DNA of 47,500 bases, taken from NCBI GenBank assembly GCA_012295275.1, contig CM022679.1, positions 22,796,415-22,843,914 of the forward strand, written 5' to 3'. The notes beneath the pieces are model-generated. The model was not told where the DNA came from. It saw only the letters and a program-made list of their open reading frames with translations, and did no database searches. This document shows positions 1 to 33,214 of this stretch, piece by piece. The position numbers and the translations under genes were made by a program. The stretch's first letter is position 1. Every line of letters begins with the position of its first letter. The DNA comes from Chrysomallon squamiferum (Eukaryota; Mollusca; Gastropoda; Neomphalida; Peltospiridae).

Positions 1-955
1 ACAGGATCAGAAATAGTTAGACAGATAGACAGAAACAGAAATAGTTAGACAGACAGAAACAGACAGAAACAGAAATAGTTAGACAGATAGACAGAAACAG
101 AAATAGTTAGACAGATAGACAGAAACAGACAGAAACAGAAATAGTTAGACAGACAGATAGACAGAAACAGACAGTATCAGAAATAGACAGATAGACAGAA
201 ACAGACAGAAACAGAAATAGTTAGACAGACAGAAACAGAAATAGTTAGACAGACAGAAACAGACAGAAACAGAAATAGTTAGACAGACAGAAACAGAAAT
301 AGTTAGACAGATAGACAGAAACAGACAGAAACAGAAATAGTTAGACAGACAGATAGACAGAAACAGACAGTATCAGAAATAGACAGATAGACAGAAACAG
401 ACAGAAACAGAAATAGTTAGACAGACAGAAACAGACAGAAACAGAAATAGTTAGACAGATATACAGAAACAGACAGAAACAGAAATAGTTAGACAGACAG
501 ATAGACAGAAACAGACAGTATCAGAAATAGTTAGACAGATAGATAGAAACAGACAGGATCAGAAATAGTTAGACAGATAGACAGAAACAGACAGAAACAG
601 AAATAGTTAGACAGACAGAAACAGACAGAAACAGACAGAAACAGAAATAGTTAGACAGACAGAAACAGACAGAAACAGAAATAGTTAGACAGACAGAAAC
701 AGAAATAGTTAGACAGATAGACAGAAACAGAAATAGTTAGACAGATAGACAGAAACAGACAGAAACAGAAATAGTTAGACAGACAGATAGACAGAAACAG
801 ACAGTATCAGAAATAGACAGATAGACAGAAACAGACAGGATCAGAAATAGTAAGACAGACAGGATCAGAAATAGTAAGACAGACAGATAGCAGAAACAGA
901 CAGAAACAGAAAGAGTTAGACAGACAGATTGCAGAAACAGACAGTTAGACAAAGA
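1..955 (+). repeat. Compound GACA/GATA-AAACAGA tandem array
   Basis: The first ~955 bases are a hierarchical array built from GACAGA, GATAGACAGA, AAACAGA and AGAAATAGTT modules. Larger blocks of modules recur with small changes (for example a GACAGTATCAGAAATA variant near 170, 370, 515 and 805). It lies in the intron following the last visible LRRK1-type exon and may continue beyond base 1. Confidence 0.95.
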
Positions 956-981
956 GACAAGTAAGGATGACTGCAGCTCAC

Positions 982-18476
<17,495 letters not shown>

Positions 18477-18489
18477 GTTATTTAACTGT

Positions 18490-19310
18490 CATCCTGTTAA
18501 AACAAATTACAAATCAGCAGTAGTAATTGGTGTTAAACAGTAGTGATATTAGCAGCAGCATAGTAATAATAGGATCATCCTATTAAAATATTTTTTTAAA
18601 TTTAGAACTAGTAGTAATTGTTAAATGTACTGATATTAGCAGTAGTGTAGTAATAATAGATGTAGTATTAATATCTTATAAAAGAAATTAAAAAATTAGT
18701 GATAGTAACAGTAGTATTGGAATAATATAGGAGTAGTGTAATACTAATCATCCTATTAAAAAAAAAATTAATAGTAGTGATATTAGTAATAGTATAGTAC
18801 TTAGCAGTGCTACAATTTATATTAATAACAGTTGTAGTTGTAACAGTCATCCTATTAAAATATTTTTTTTGAATAATAGTAATAATTGTTAAATAGTAAT
18901 AATACTAGTAGTATAGTAATAATAGTTGTAGTTAAACTATAATAAAAATATTAAAAATTGGAATTAGTAATTTTTGCTACATAGTAGTGATATTAGTAGC
19001 ACTATATTAGTAGTATAAGTAATAACAGTTGTGGTATAAAACAGTTACGCAATAAAACAAAAAATTAAATTAGTAGTAGTAATAAACGTTAGTAATATTA
19101 GAAATACTGTAGTAATAATTTTCTTAAAGAAATAGTTTGTTGTTTTGTAATAGTAGTAGTAGTTATTGTTGTTGTAGGAATTGTAGCCATAGTTGTTTTT
19201 GTAAAAGTAGTAGTAATAGCAGAAGAAGTAATGGTGGTTGTTTTAACAGAAATAATTAAAAACAGTAGTAGTAGCAGCAGCATCAACAGTAAAAGCAGTA
19301 ATAGCAGTTA
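18490..19310 (-). repeat. Degenerate TAGTAGTAAT-rich tandem repeat containing copies of the exon 1 acceptor
   Basis: CATCCTATTAAAA-like strings at 18490, 18576, 18749 and 18848 each sit beside AGTAGTAATTGTTAAAYAGT and GATATTAGYAGTAGTATAGTAATAATAG. The first is the acceptor of the start-codon exon. Diverged TAGTAG-rich copies continue to about 19310. Confidence 0.75.
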
Positions 19311-20002
19311 ACATGATTAACCACTGGTTTGCTGTACAGAATCAACTCTCTCAGATTCAGTTACAGATTCTATTTAAAATGTTTCCTTTTCCACTCAGCT
19401 TTCAATAACTGTTTTCTGAAAGGCCAAAGTGTGTGTTTTCCACATACAGGAAGATCAGTATAATATGTCCCATGCCACATGACCTGTATGAGTAGGTTTC
19501 CTTTCCACATTATTATTATTATACTAGAAAATGCACGACTTATATGGACTGAACTAGTATTTTAAAGTTTTGGGTTGTTAAACATTTATTTATGGATTTA
19601 TGATTTTGCCATATTTTTTATTTTAAACAAAACAATAAAAAAATAATTAAATAAATAAATAAAAACAAATTAAATTCATGACAAATAACCATATGACATA
19701 TAGTGTACTGACCCACTAACAATGTCAAACAATCGATAATGTTGAACAACAAAATAAGATCGAATGAAAAGGATAGCACTTTATTTAATCAACAGTAATC
19801 AAAGTACACTTTAAGTAGTAATTGTAATAAATAGTCGAAATGCACTTTTGACTATATGACGCCTTAAGTTCGACAATGGATAATGGACCTCGAAAATTAG
19901 AACAAAATTCAACAATGATCTCTTTCTCGTAGTTTCTGCTATCGAGTGAATCTTCATATATCAAGCTTAATCAATAATTATTGCAAAACATATTCTACTT
20001 AC

Positions 20003-20125
20003 TCTTAAGAAACTGCGAAATGGCGCATCAGTAAATTATGTATATATTTATCTTTTCTTTAAATGCAATCAACTACATCTCAAAACAACAATTATTATTG
20101 TATGAGGAAAAACAAAACCGGAAGT
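20003..20125 (-). promoter_or_regulatory. Probable first (5' UTR) exon and promoter of the LRRK1-type gene
   Basis: On the minus strand a strong donor (AAGA/GTAAGTAGA) ends at 20003. The start-codon exon has an acceptor (TTTTAACAG) ending at 18494, with UTR from 18493. Just upstream of the UTR exon, at 20118-20125, is an ETS-type ACTTCCGG element (minus strand), common near metazoan transcription starts. No TATA box is evident. The transcription start itself is inferred. Confidence 0.45.
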
Positions 20126-20133
20126 TAAATACA

Positions 20134-20525
20134 TGGGGATTTCCCTGTCAGCACTCGGAATTACTCGGATATTTCCGATCGACAATCATCAAACGTATTC
20201 ATTTATGACTGCATGTCTCTATAGTTATCATTATTGTTGTGGTGGCTGTTGTTGTTGTTTTTTTCTACTTCTTCTTCTTCCTGCTGATGCTGGTGGTGGT
20301 GATGATGATGTTATTTTGTTAGAACTTTTACTGCTTTAAATAGTTTTGTTGTCGAATCAGATAAATTCAATTTAGTTATACAATCCATGCAAATAAATTT
20401 TGCTGTATGGGTTGAAGCATCAAAGGAATATAGAGAAATCATGATTTCACAACATCTTTAACATACGCACATACACACTAAATAAATAAATATACCATGT
20501 TTGTAATTTATTGAAAACAGTGAAA

Positions 20526-20583
<58 letters not shown>

Positions 20584-20757
20584 GTTATTGGGTATTTTTA
20601 TTTTTATTATTTATTGTTATAATTATTATTTTATTTATTTATTTATTTATTTATTTATTTTATTTTATTTTATTTTATTTTATTTTATTTTATTTTATTT
20701 GTCATTTTATTTATTTCATTTTTATTAATTATTTAATTTAATAATTTTACTTTTTTA
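20134..20757. other. Intergenic region with (ATT)n, (ATTT)n and (TTTTA)n microsatellites
   Basis: Holds an (ATT)n run at about 20526-20583 and ATTT/TTTTA runs at about 20630-20705. There is no convincing coding sequence; the open frames here are repeat-derived. Confidence 0.8.
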
Positions 20758-20957
20758 TCTTTGAGATTTCATTGCTGAAATTTATTCATTTTAAATGTTT
20801 TTATTATTATTATTATTATTTTTTTTTTTTTTTTTTATTTTTTTTTTTTTTTTCTGTACATTTGGTGAACAGTCTTCCAGAAATCATTTTTCAAGCAATA
20901 CGTTCCGTATATTCCACAATGCAAGTTGGGTTATCATCACTTACCAGGTGGACTCAT
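20623..20957 (+). mobile_element. Non-autonomous interspersed element, copy A (with TTTTA-type tail)
   Basis: The body from 20759 (CTTTGAGATTTCATTGCTG...) includes TTCTGTACATTTGGTGAACA and TTTTTCAAGCAATA. It shares these with copies at 46828-46975 and, inverted, 47228-47370. All three have a (TTTTA)n or (TTTAT)n tract on the same side. No coding capacity is seen. A SINE-like element is the simplest reading. Confidence 0.7.
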
Positions 20958-21130
20958 TTAACGTGCTAATCAGAGCGAGCTGTTGTGAAGCAGACAGGCA
21001 TGCTTGAACCTTGAACCTTGAAAAAAATTAACGTGCTAATCAGAACAAGCCGTTGTGAAGCACGTCTGCGACAGGCACTCTTTCTGACAGGTCAGCGGGC
21101 GTGTCTGTCGCAGAATCAGGCATGCTTACT
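20957..21130 (+). repeat. 70-bp tandem pair of the GTGCTAATCAGAGC motif, GC-richer
   Basis: TTAACGTGCTAATCAGA begins at 20958 and again at 21028, each followed by GTTGTGAAGCA. The pair is separated by a CTTGAACCTTGAACCTTGAA triplet repeat. The adjoining sequence to 21130 is unusually GC-rich for this window. Confidence 0.75.
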
Positions 21131-22190
21131 GATGTGGTTTATATACGCAAGCGAAACCGACGATACAGAAATACCCTGATTAAAAATGGCGTCGTTGAGA
21201 AACAATGAGTTTTTTTTCTTCGAAATGTTCTCGTTTAAATTGTATTACTTTCAAAATACCTTATATTATTCGGCATTTTGTATATACATTTTCATTGGCA
21301 TAATGTCCAAATTTTCTTGACAGAGATTAAAAGAACGATGATTAAAGTTCAGAATCCATTCTTAAGATGGCCGGTTGATGGACTTTAAAAAAAAAAAAGT
21401 ATTATTTAGGTTTTTAAAAAATTAAAATAGGAAACTCATTGTTTGCATACGTAACAGTATATGTTTTAGAAGTTGAATACTTTTTGTTTTAACATAAAAG
21501 AGTGAAATATTAATTTTTAACTAACTTTTTTATACGGCCGGTTGATGGATTTAAAAAACCCACAAAAAACATTTCAATTTTTTTTTTTTTTTTTTTGTTA
21601 AACTGTTGTCAAGCACTGTATTGACTGTATCAAGGCAATCATTCAAATAACACATGATCAGTTTGCTTTTCACATATAAGTACTATCGCTAATGCATTGA
21701 AAATGAAAATAAATATTATTATTATTTTTTTTTTTTTTAAAGAAGAAGAATTATAATGGTTTCAAGTATTGTTTTACAACTACCTACTCAGAATTGTCCG
21801 ATATGAAGTTTTAGCACAGTAATGTGTTCACATTATAATATTTAATGAGAATAGTCATCTTCATATTCACGTGCCAGTGTCTGTATTTATTTTATTATTT
21901 TTTATGCTCTTTTTCTTTTTCTGTTTTTTATTATTATTATTATTTTATTTTTTTTTTTTTATTTTTTATTTTTTATTTTTTTATTTTTTTTCTTCTGAAA
22001 AAATATATAGTACGAAACGGGTACGAAATGGTATGACGTCAGTTATCAAAAACAGCAATTTGTACTCAGTAATAATATACATCTATGTATACGAGGCATT
22101 GATTGTATGTCATATTTCCCCAAATTATTTGTAATAATTCATGTAGGATTGATTACGTTATGAAGGATTACGGTTTAAGTTTTTAAACAC
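21130..22190. other. Intergenic, AT-rich, with a ~165-bp duplication
   Basis: GGCCGGTTGATGGA followed by A-runs occurs near 21370 and again near 21536. T-runs fill 21577-21598, 21720-21738 and 21930-21990. No gene is supported. Confidence 0.7.
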
Positions 22191-22955
22191 TGATCGGCGT
22201 TCGACGCTGCTATCTTGGTTTTCGATTGGATGTTTTCGTTATCGCTCGGAAACCGTCTGATCGAGGTTTTAAACTTCCAGCATCAACTATTTTGCGACTA
22301 TTTTCTGAACTATTTATGATTTATACTGATAAAGGTAAGGATGGTTGTTGATATTAAAAACCATGACGTCCTGCCCTTGCTCAACTACTTTTTCAACTTA
22401 AACTTTTCAAACTGGATTATTTTATGCAAATGCGTGCATAATAAACTAAAATTATAATTTGTTATAAGACTGATGGTATTAACCTTTCTAGTTGGCAATG
22501 TTCCAAATGTTCAGAACCCAACAGAAAAGAACATTCAGATGTAGTTTGTACTCATTGAATCGGCGAAATTCTGGAGGCATTTTTTTCCGGTGACGTAATT
22601 TGAGCCGTAACGAGTTATCGTTCCTGTTGGTCCATGTTACTCAAGTGTATTTTTAAAATATAATTTAAAATATATAATTTACATTTATCATTGTTTGGTA
22701 ATGGTTTATATATCACTAATCAACACTGAATGCAAAGTCTGTAAAAGTTTTGTACATACACAATTATTATAAATAGTAAAACGAATACATAAAGTTACGC
22801 TGCACAGCTATAGATTATTTCACTTGCACTGACGTAATCAGCATGTGACTAAGCTTGTAAATATTCAAAACTGTTACGCTTCCTTATGGTCAGTCTACTG
22901 TTTTTCAACAAATATTTAATAGAAAAATACCGAAGAAGCTACATTCTGAAATAAA

Positions 22956-22988
<33 letters not shown>

Positions 22989-23139
22989 TCTTGTTGTTGT
23001 TGTTGTTTTTTCGCTAAGTAAATCATATAAATGTTAATTGTTTTATTAGAACTAGTTAAAATCAGCGTCTGACGTAAAACTATACTTATGTTTAAACAAA
23101 TTACGCTTCCTAACTGTTGACAGTCCATCCCTGTTTCTA

Positions 23140-23171
<32 letters not shown>

Positions 23172-23860
23172 AAGGAAACAGCAAAATCTCGAAATTAATT
23201 CAGCCATGATTAATGCTTATTCAACAAAATAAAATAAAGGTAAGCAAACTGCCCATTTATTATACGAATTCCGCTTTCTTGATCGTGCTCTGTTCCTATT
23301 CTATAAACACTGTTATATTAGTTCTAATAATAATAATAATTAACAGTACAAAAGCAGCAGTTTAAAAAAAAAAAAAATTTACGTTATGTTGAAACAAATA
23401 TTAAATGATAATTAGTTAGAGTTTGCTAGAAAATATGCAAGAAAGCATTAAAGTTATTGTAAGCTCTTTGTTCACATGAAAATTGACTAGATGTATTTAA
23501 AACAACGGCGTACTGGTATTAAAATTGTGTAATTATAATAAAAAATCTCGCTATGTCTTTCAAAATTAATTTGATTTGACATTCTCTAACCATAAATAAA
23601 TGTTATCATAAGAAGAAAACTTTTCAGTACCTTTCAAGTGCATTTCGTTTCTTTTCCAGCTATGGCAAGGAGTATGTAACATCTATATTGCTGCTTGGGT
23701 TCCTATCTTTTATCATCCAGTTATCCAAGAAAACATTTGACTATCACCCAGTAAGCATTAGCATTAATACAAACTAGGCCTTACTGTGTGTGTGTGTTCT
23801 TTTCACACAGAATGTTTTGTTTTTTTTTGGTTTTTTTTTTATAAATAAATAAATAAAAGC

Positions 23861-23919
<59 letters not shown>

Positions 23920-24900
23920 CAAAAACAAACAAAACTTATCGAGTTATCAATCCAAGTCTAACCAGTTTTTCATATTTCGTTTTCTTGCATCTTTCTTTTA
24001 ACGTATTTTATTTTATCTTTTTTGTAATTACTTGTTGTAATTTGAAGTATTGTAGTATTAATTAATTAAAGTATTCAGTGGAAATTCTGCTATAATAAGC
24101 CATTGAGTAATATCTTTATCATTTTTTAATTTGAAAAAAATAAAAAAATAAAAAAAGCATTTCAAAAATTTCAAACAAAACACATGACTTAGACAAATTT
24201 TAATGCCAGTAGTTTAAATATGTACTTAGAAGTATATTTATATAATTACATGTAACACAAAACAATGAAAAGAAAAATGCAATGGAAAACATAAATTAAA
24301 AAAGAGTGCAAAGTATTGTAAGATATACAAAATCAATCCTAGCAGGACTGTCAAATGCAGCTGTTATTCATATACATTTCTGATGTAACTTTTTTTTAAT
24401 TTGAAAAAAAAGAAGTGAAGAAGTGTCAAAAGTAGCATTACAACAGTAACATTTGTATTGTTGTGTGGAGTTCCTATTCCCAATTACTCAACAAATCTAC
24501 ATTGTTTTTATTATGTCTTAAATGTATTTTGTCCAGCTAGCAAAAACATGCCATACAAAATATATCTCTTTTACTTTAGTTCTTGTTTTCTTTCCCTCAT
24601 TTTTTTCTTAGTGTTTGTATGTGTGTGTGTTTTCATGGGTGGGGTGTTCTAGAAAATAAATCCAGACTCATGACATTGAAAAAAATAAATAAATAAATAA
24701 ATATATCATTCTAATTGACTATACTTTAATCTAATCTAATGAAAAGAAAGAAATACAACTGGTGTAATTCATTATATTTTTCTGTTTTCTGAATTTTTAG
24801 GTTTCTAATAATGAAAGTGAAAACCAAAGACAACAGTAGAGGAAGTGAACTTATTATCAAAGAAAATCATAGAAAAGTTTCACCATCTAAATAAGTATGC
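22190..24900 (+). ncRNA. Possible small spliced transcription unit, non-coding or microprotein
   Basis: A GC-richer stretch at 22190-22334 ends at an excellent donor (GATAAAG/GTAAGG). A strong acceptor (TTCTTTTCCAG) opens a 92-base exon at 23661-23752 ending at donor CCA/GTAAGC, and another acceptor (TGAATTTTTAG) opens a third exon at about 24801. In one frame exons 2 and 3 read as a hydrophobic segment (TSILLLGFLSFIIQL) followed by a polar tail ending in VSNNESENQRQQ-stop. However, the phase from exon 1 places a stop at the first junction, and no in-frame ATG is seen. It may be a lncRNA, or the true first exon may be missed. Confidence 0.3.
23860..23920 (+). repeat. (AAT)n microsatellite
   Basis: About 18 AAT units, in the putative second intron of the small transcription unit. 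Confidence 0.95.
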
Positions 24901-26839
24901 TTATTTTTTTAAATAAAAAATAAAATAATTAAAGAATTGCAAATGTTAATCTTTTTATTTGTTGTAAGGAAATGCTACATAATTATCATAACTGCAAAGT
25001 TATGTTTGATAAGTTAAAAAGATCTTCTTTTTACCATGAATGAAAAAATATTCAGGCTCCTGTCACAGGATTTCTATTCATGATGTAATTAGTTAATTGT
25101 TTTGTTAATAAAAACTACTTTCGCAAGAAAACACATTAAGAAAATTCCAGGTTAGAGTGCAGAAGTGCAAAACAATACACCTTGTCATAACAACCAGAAA
25201 TATTATATTATGTGCACTTTTTAATTAAAAATTTTTTTTTCTAGAATTATAAACACCAAAAGCTGCTACAATCTTATGAGCAAACAAAGATAAAAAATTT
25301 CAAAAATGTAAGTTGCGTAGTAAAAATTTTATGTCAAATTTGAAATTTTGAAAACAATTTAAACATTATGGGCACATATTCAAAATGCCTATTTATAAAG
25401 CCTTTAATAAAATCTAGATTAAACAGCAAAATCTTAGCAAAAATCCGAGTTCTGTATCTCAAAATATACATTGCACATCTGTATCCATTTCACTCATAAA
25501 TATGTGAAGAATTCCAAATTTGTTTCAGTTTATTTCTTTCCAAGCAGAAAAAAACCCCAATGTGTAATGCTTTATTCGCAAACAGAAAACACTTGTTTAA
25601 GAATATTTTAATTAAAAAACCAACATAGTACATTTTAACGAGAAAGCCAACTTCCCAGCATACAAAGGTATTAGATCCCATACAAGATAGGACTATTTGC
25701 AATATATACAAAATGGCCAGAAATAGTGGATATTAATAGCTATAAGAGTAACACTGCAATCAATATTTTATTATATTTATCAGTAATAAAGTTATAACAA
25801 GCCTTGAAGTATAGCTTTGTTACTGAATTAATGTATTAACCTATTTAAAATTTTACACCACAATGTTTTATTAATTTTTGCAACAGATTTTCCATAAGGA
25901 GGTTCAGTCCATGACTTTCTTGATCAGAAAAGGAGACAGTTTCAGATCAGTTGTTAAGAAATAGAGGATGAAATAGGCCAACATGTTTTACATACACTCA
26001 AAGGCAAAAAAGAAAGAAGATATGATTATGATAATCTAAAGTATATGTGAAATGAATGTCTATCAGTCTGTTTTTTTAATGTGAGCATAGAAATCATCAA
26101 AATTAAACCTACCAAATTATATGTATAGAAGATAATATATGACATAGTCTGGATACAAAAGTCCATGTAAACACTGACAAGAATCAATATTCAAATAGCT
26201 AAGCTATCACAATATACCAAACTGCTATTTCTAAACCACAAGTGAAGTCGGTAAAATGTCACAAAGCAAGCTGAATAAAGTCCAGTTTTAAAAGCATAAT
26301 AAAACATAGTAACAATTATTTCTGAATTATACTTATGTGTAAACCTTTCAGTTATTGACTGGCAAAATATCACCTTTTTTGTTTTGTTTTATTTTGAAGA
26401 GGTGTATATATTAATTTGACAGGTGAAATAAAACATCAAGATGATCTATTTATCAAAGGTAAATTTAACTCAAAAATACTTTTAAATGACATTTATTAAT
26501 TACCTTTTTAAACATAATATATACAGTTAAAACAAAAAGAAAAGGGAGTTTGTTGACAGAAGATAAAAGGAAAAGTGCACATTAAAAGTGTTTTTACTTG
26601 TGTAAACAAAGACTTTCCATGACAAAGTTTGTAACTGTACCAAAAACAAAACAAAAAAAAAGACACAATATCTGCTACTAAGCACACAATGTGCAAATGA
26701 GGAACATGTAACAAGTCACCATGAAAACAAGTTTCTGAGATACTCAAGTTTGGTTCATAGCCACATCTCAGATTCAAATGGCAGTAATAATTCCACAGAG
26801 TGCTGTTGTTGCTGTTGTAGTAGTAACATTTGGCCAATG
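24901..26839. other. Convergent intergenic region / probable 3' UTR of the UBE2D-type gene
   Basis: AT-rich sequence between the two convergent units. The part next to 26840 is presumably UBE2D 3' UTR. Open frames at 25490-25711, 26191-26373 and 26508-26867 (minus) lack family resemblance and are treated as chance or UTR. Confidence 0.5.
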
Positions 26840-30228
<3,389 letters not shown>

Positions 30229-30340
30229 TTTCTTTTAAATGATGAATACCACCTTCTCTATTCTGCTGCCAGCAAATAGCGATGTCTGCTAGCCTTTTCA
30301 CTCGTCGAAGCTCTGGCGGATTAATACGATAATACTACTC
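30229..30340 (-). promoter_or_regulatory. Probable promoter/5' UTR of the UBE2D-type gene
   Basis: Sequence upstream of the ATG at 30228 is less AT-rich than the surroundings and includes a short CG-containing stretch near 30300-30325. No TATA box or splice site is clear. It is assigned by position only. Confidence 0.3.
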
Positions 30341-31431
30341 TCTAAAAATCAGCCAGTATTTAATATGGCACTTAGCTCAGACCTAAATAAAGCTAGTGAT
30401 GCGATATCATATTCATTTCCGTGTCATAATTTATTATTAAAAAATAGTAACTGCTGTAGAAAAAAGTTTAACTGATATAGCTTCCATAAATATAACATTA
30501 CATCTACAATTCTGTTTATTTATATTTTTGTTTTCAGCAACTGGCAGGGTCAAGGTCACGTAATGATTATTTTTATATTGGTTGTTTGAACTAGAAATCA
30601 CGCCGTAATTACGGTAATATATCCCAAATAGCAATCTGTTTTAAAGTGAAAAAGAAACGAAACCCAAATCGCTTAAAATCGCTTATTATAGAAAAGAAAA
30701 AAGTATGAAAGAAATAGAGGAAAAAGCACCATCTTGATTATTTGTAAAAAGCTTAATTAATCTCCTTATTTCAAACTTTATTTTCCATTCGTTTTTTAAA
30801 AACAATAATTTTCACGAGAATTTCATTTTTGATCATTCTTTCCTACTTTTTTTTTTTTTTATTTATTTATTTCGTTTGCATTTCTAGCAAATCTTAAAAA
30901 GTAAAAAAAAAATAATAAAAAATAAAAGTTTATTGATCATATGAACACCCACACATTATTCGACGAAGTGACTGAATTTTACGTTTTAATTTTTTTTTTT
31001 TTTTTTTTTTTACTATGTCTTAAAACGACAACAACAACGTTCAAAAGAAAAAACAAACAAAAACACAATCATTAAAGATCGAATTGTATCATGTTTAAGA
31101 TACTTTTTATCAGTTTATAGTCGGGAAAATATAGACCTTAAGATGGTCGAAAGGAAAAATCATCTTAAACCAAATATTTGAGATAAAACAAAAACCGGAT
31201 ATGCTCTAAAAGCAAACGTAAAATGGCCGCTGAACAAATTCTGTTTGTGAACCTAACAAAAGGAGTTTCACCAAGTCTTTTGAAATAAAACAAAATGTCC
31301 ATTATCTGACTGCTTATATTCTAGTTCTCATGTACGCTCTTGATAATAATATTATACACCTAACCTATTTTCTTTATTATAGGCAGCATCGGGGTGGGGC
31401 GCGCCACTCCTATATTTTTGAGAATCGATTT

Positions 31432-31462
<31 letters not shown>

Positions 31463-32253
31463 CTATTTTTAGTAATAAAACACATTTCATCAAATAAATT
31501 GTATACAAAGGCACACTCACACAGAAACAAGCAAATTGACATGCACACATTCTCAAGTTTCGTAAATTCTGGATCATACCCTGGTTTATTATTGTAAATA
31601 TTTTGTTTTACTATTGCAGCTTCAGAATATTTGCCCTTAACAGAATGTTCAACACAGTTTATAACATCAACAGAAAAATCCATAAGATTTTATTCTAGTT
31701 ACAGGACATTGCACGGATCGAAAAAAAAAAAAAAAAAAAAATAATAATAATAATAATAATAAAAAATATAAAAAAAAAAAATTAATAAATAAATGGAGGA
31801 AAGAAATCATTGATTTTACTTTGCATTTTGGCTGTTCAATACATGATATTTTATAATGCTAAACAATAAAAATTATTTTAACGGTATGAAATCGTATAGC
31901 GACGCCTGCACAGTTTGTTACAATCGTGCAAACATCACCTTGAGTGATTTTCTTAATTACAGTTAAACAGCGACATATAGGATCTTTTGCGTACCTATTG
32001 TGCATTTCCCCTTCCCATCCAATTCCAGTGACTGTGGTATGTGCTGTCCTGTCTATGGGAAAGATCTATGGACAACTGTAGCTGGTTTACTCTCAAGATT
32101 TTGTCCGCGTTATCAAAATCAAAGTGACAATTACCGATAATAAATTAATGCCGTTTAATGGTGTTGCTATAGTATTCACAACAATGTCAGCAATTCTTTA
32201 TCAAATTATTCCACGCATGCATTTTGTAATTAATATAATTTCAAAATGTCCAC

Positions 32254-32284
<31 letters not shown>

Positions 32285-32953
32285 GTATAAAAATGATCAA
32301 TTCTGAAATAAAAAGCATCCTATTCTGTACTAATAATATGGTATCCGTTTATAATACAATTTGACCTTTTCTGTTAAAATATACTAAGGTACGTATTATG
32401 CATAGGCCAACAGAGAGACCCATTTTATTCACAGGGATAGGATTTTGCTCAACTGATGTGTTTGGTTCGTATGCTCAAAATCTTTGTGGACCTGATTTCA
32501 GTTAAACCACACACATATAGACACACATATATGACTGTGTTAAGGTCTAATGCAAGAAAATTAGTTCTAGGGAAGAACTGCCTTATAACTTTTTCTCTGT
32601 TGTTGTTGTTTTTCCTTTATTAAATCTGCTTAAAAGCTGGTACGGGGATGACATGCCAACTCTTTGTTGCGTTTCACCAATCGCTGACTTTTAACTTGCG
32701 GAAGATAAAACGCGAATATTTTAAACAAAGTTTTTTTCTCCTTTTTCTTGGAGTACAAAACTCTGGTAAGATTTAAATCATGTTTGAAGGTAAAACTATA
32801 GCAATTATATAAGTGAGGAGGGAGTATGCAAAAATTGTTGCAATAAAACAAAATTAATAATGCAATAAATACTACATTTTTGTATATTAAATTTTTTTCC
32901 CCCCATATTTAACTAATATTGAAAATTTAAATTGGGATTCTTTCTTTTTGTTC

Positions 32954-33032
<79 letters not shown>

Positions 33033-33214
33033 AATTTATGTTTAGTAATATTGTAAATGTAAAATCATAAAAATTACAACTCTAAATTGTACGTTTTTAT
33101 ATTAATGCTAGTTGTTGAGATATGGTTCTGGCGCAAACAAAAAATAAAATAATAAAAAACGAAGTTTGAGAACAATACACTATATTAAAGTCTGTACTGA
33201 ATATTCTGTTCCTT
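30341..33214. other. Intergenic region: AT-rich, homopolymer runs and small ORF
   Basis: Apart from the ORF at 31456-31683, this holds A- and T-runs (30990-31013, 31720-31740, 32255-32281), an ATTT run at 31433-31464, and (ATT)n plus (GTTA)n at 32958-33031. No other feature is seen. Confidence 0.7.
31456..31683 (-). CDS. Unassigned small ORF (75 aa) or orphan exon
   Basis: The first ~46 residues have balanced, protein-like composition (for example CVEHSVKGKYSEAAIV and YDPEFTKLENV). The last ~28 are hydrophobic and could be intronic read-through. An in-frame stop precedes the ATG. No family is recognised and no partner exon was found. It could be a real small gene, an exon remnant or chance. 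Confidence 0.2.
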
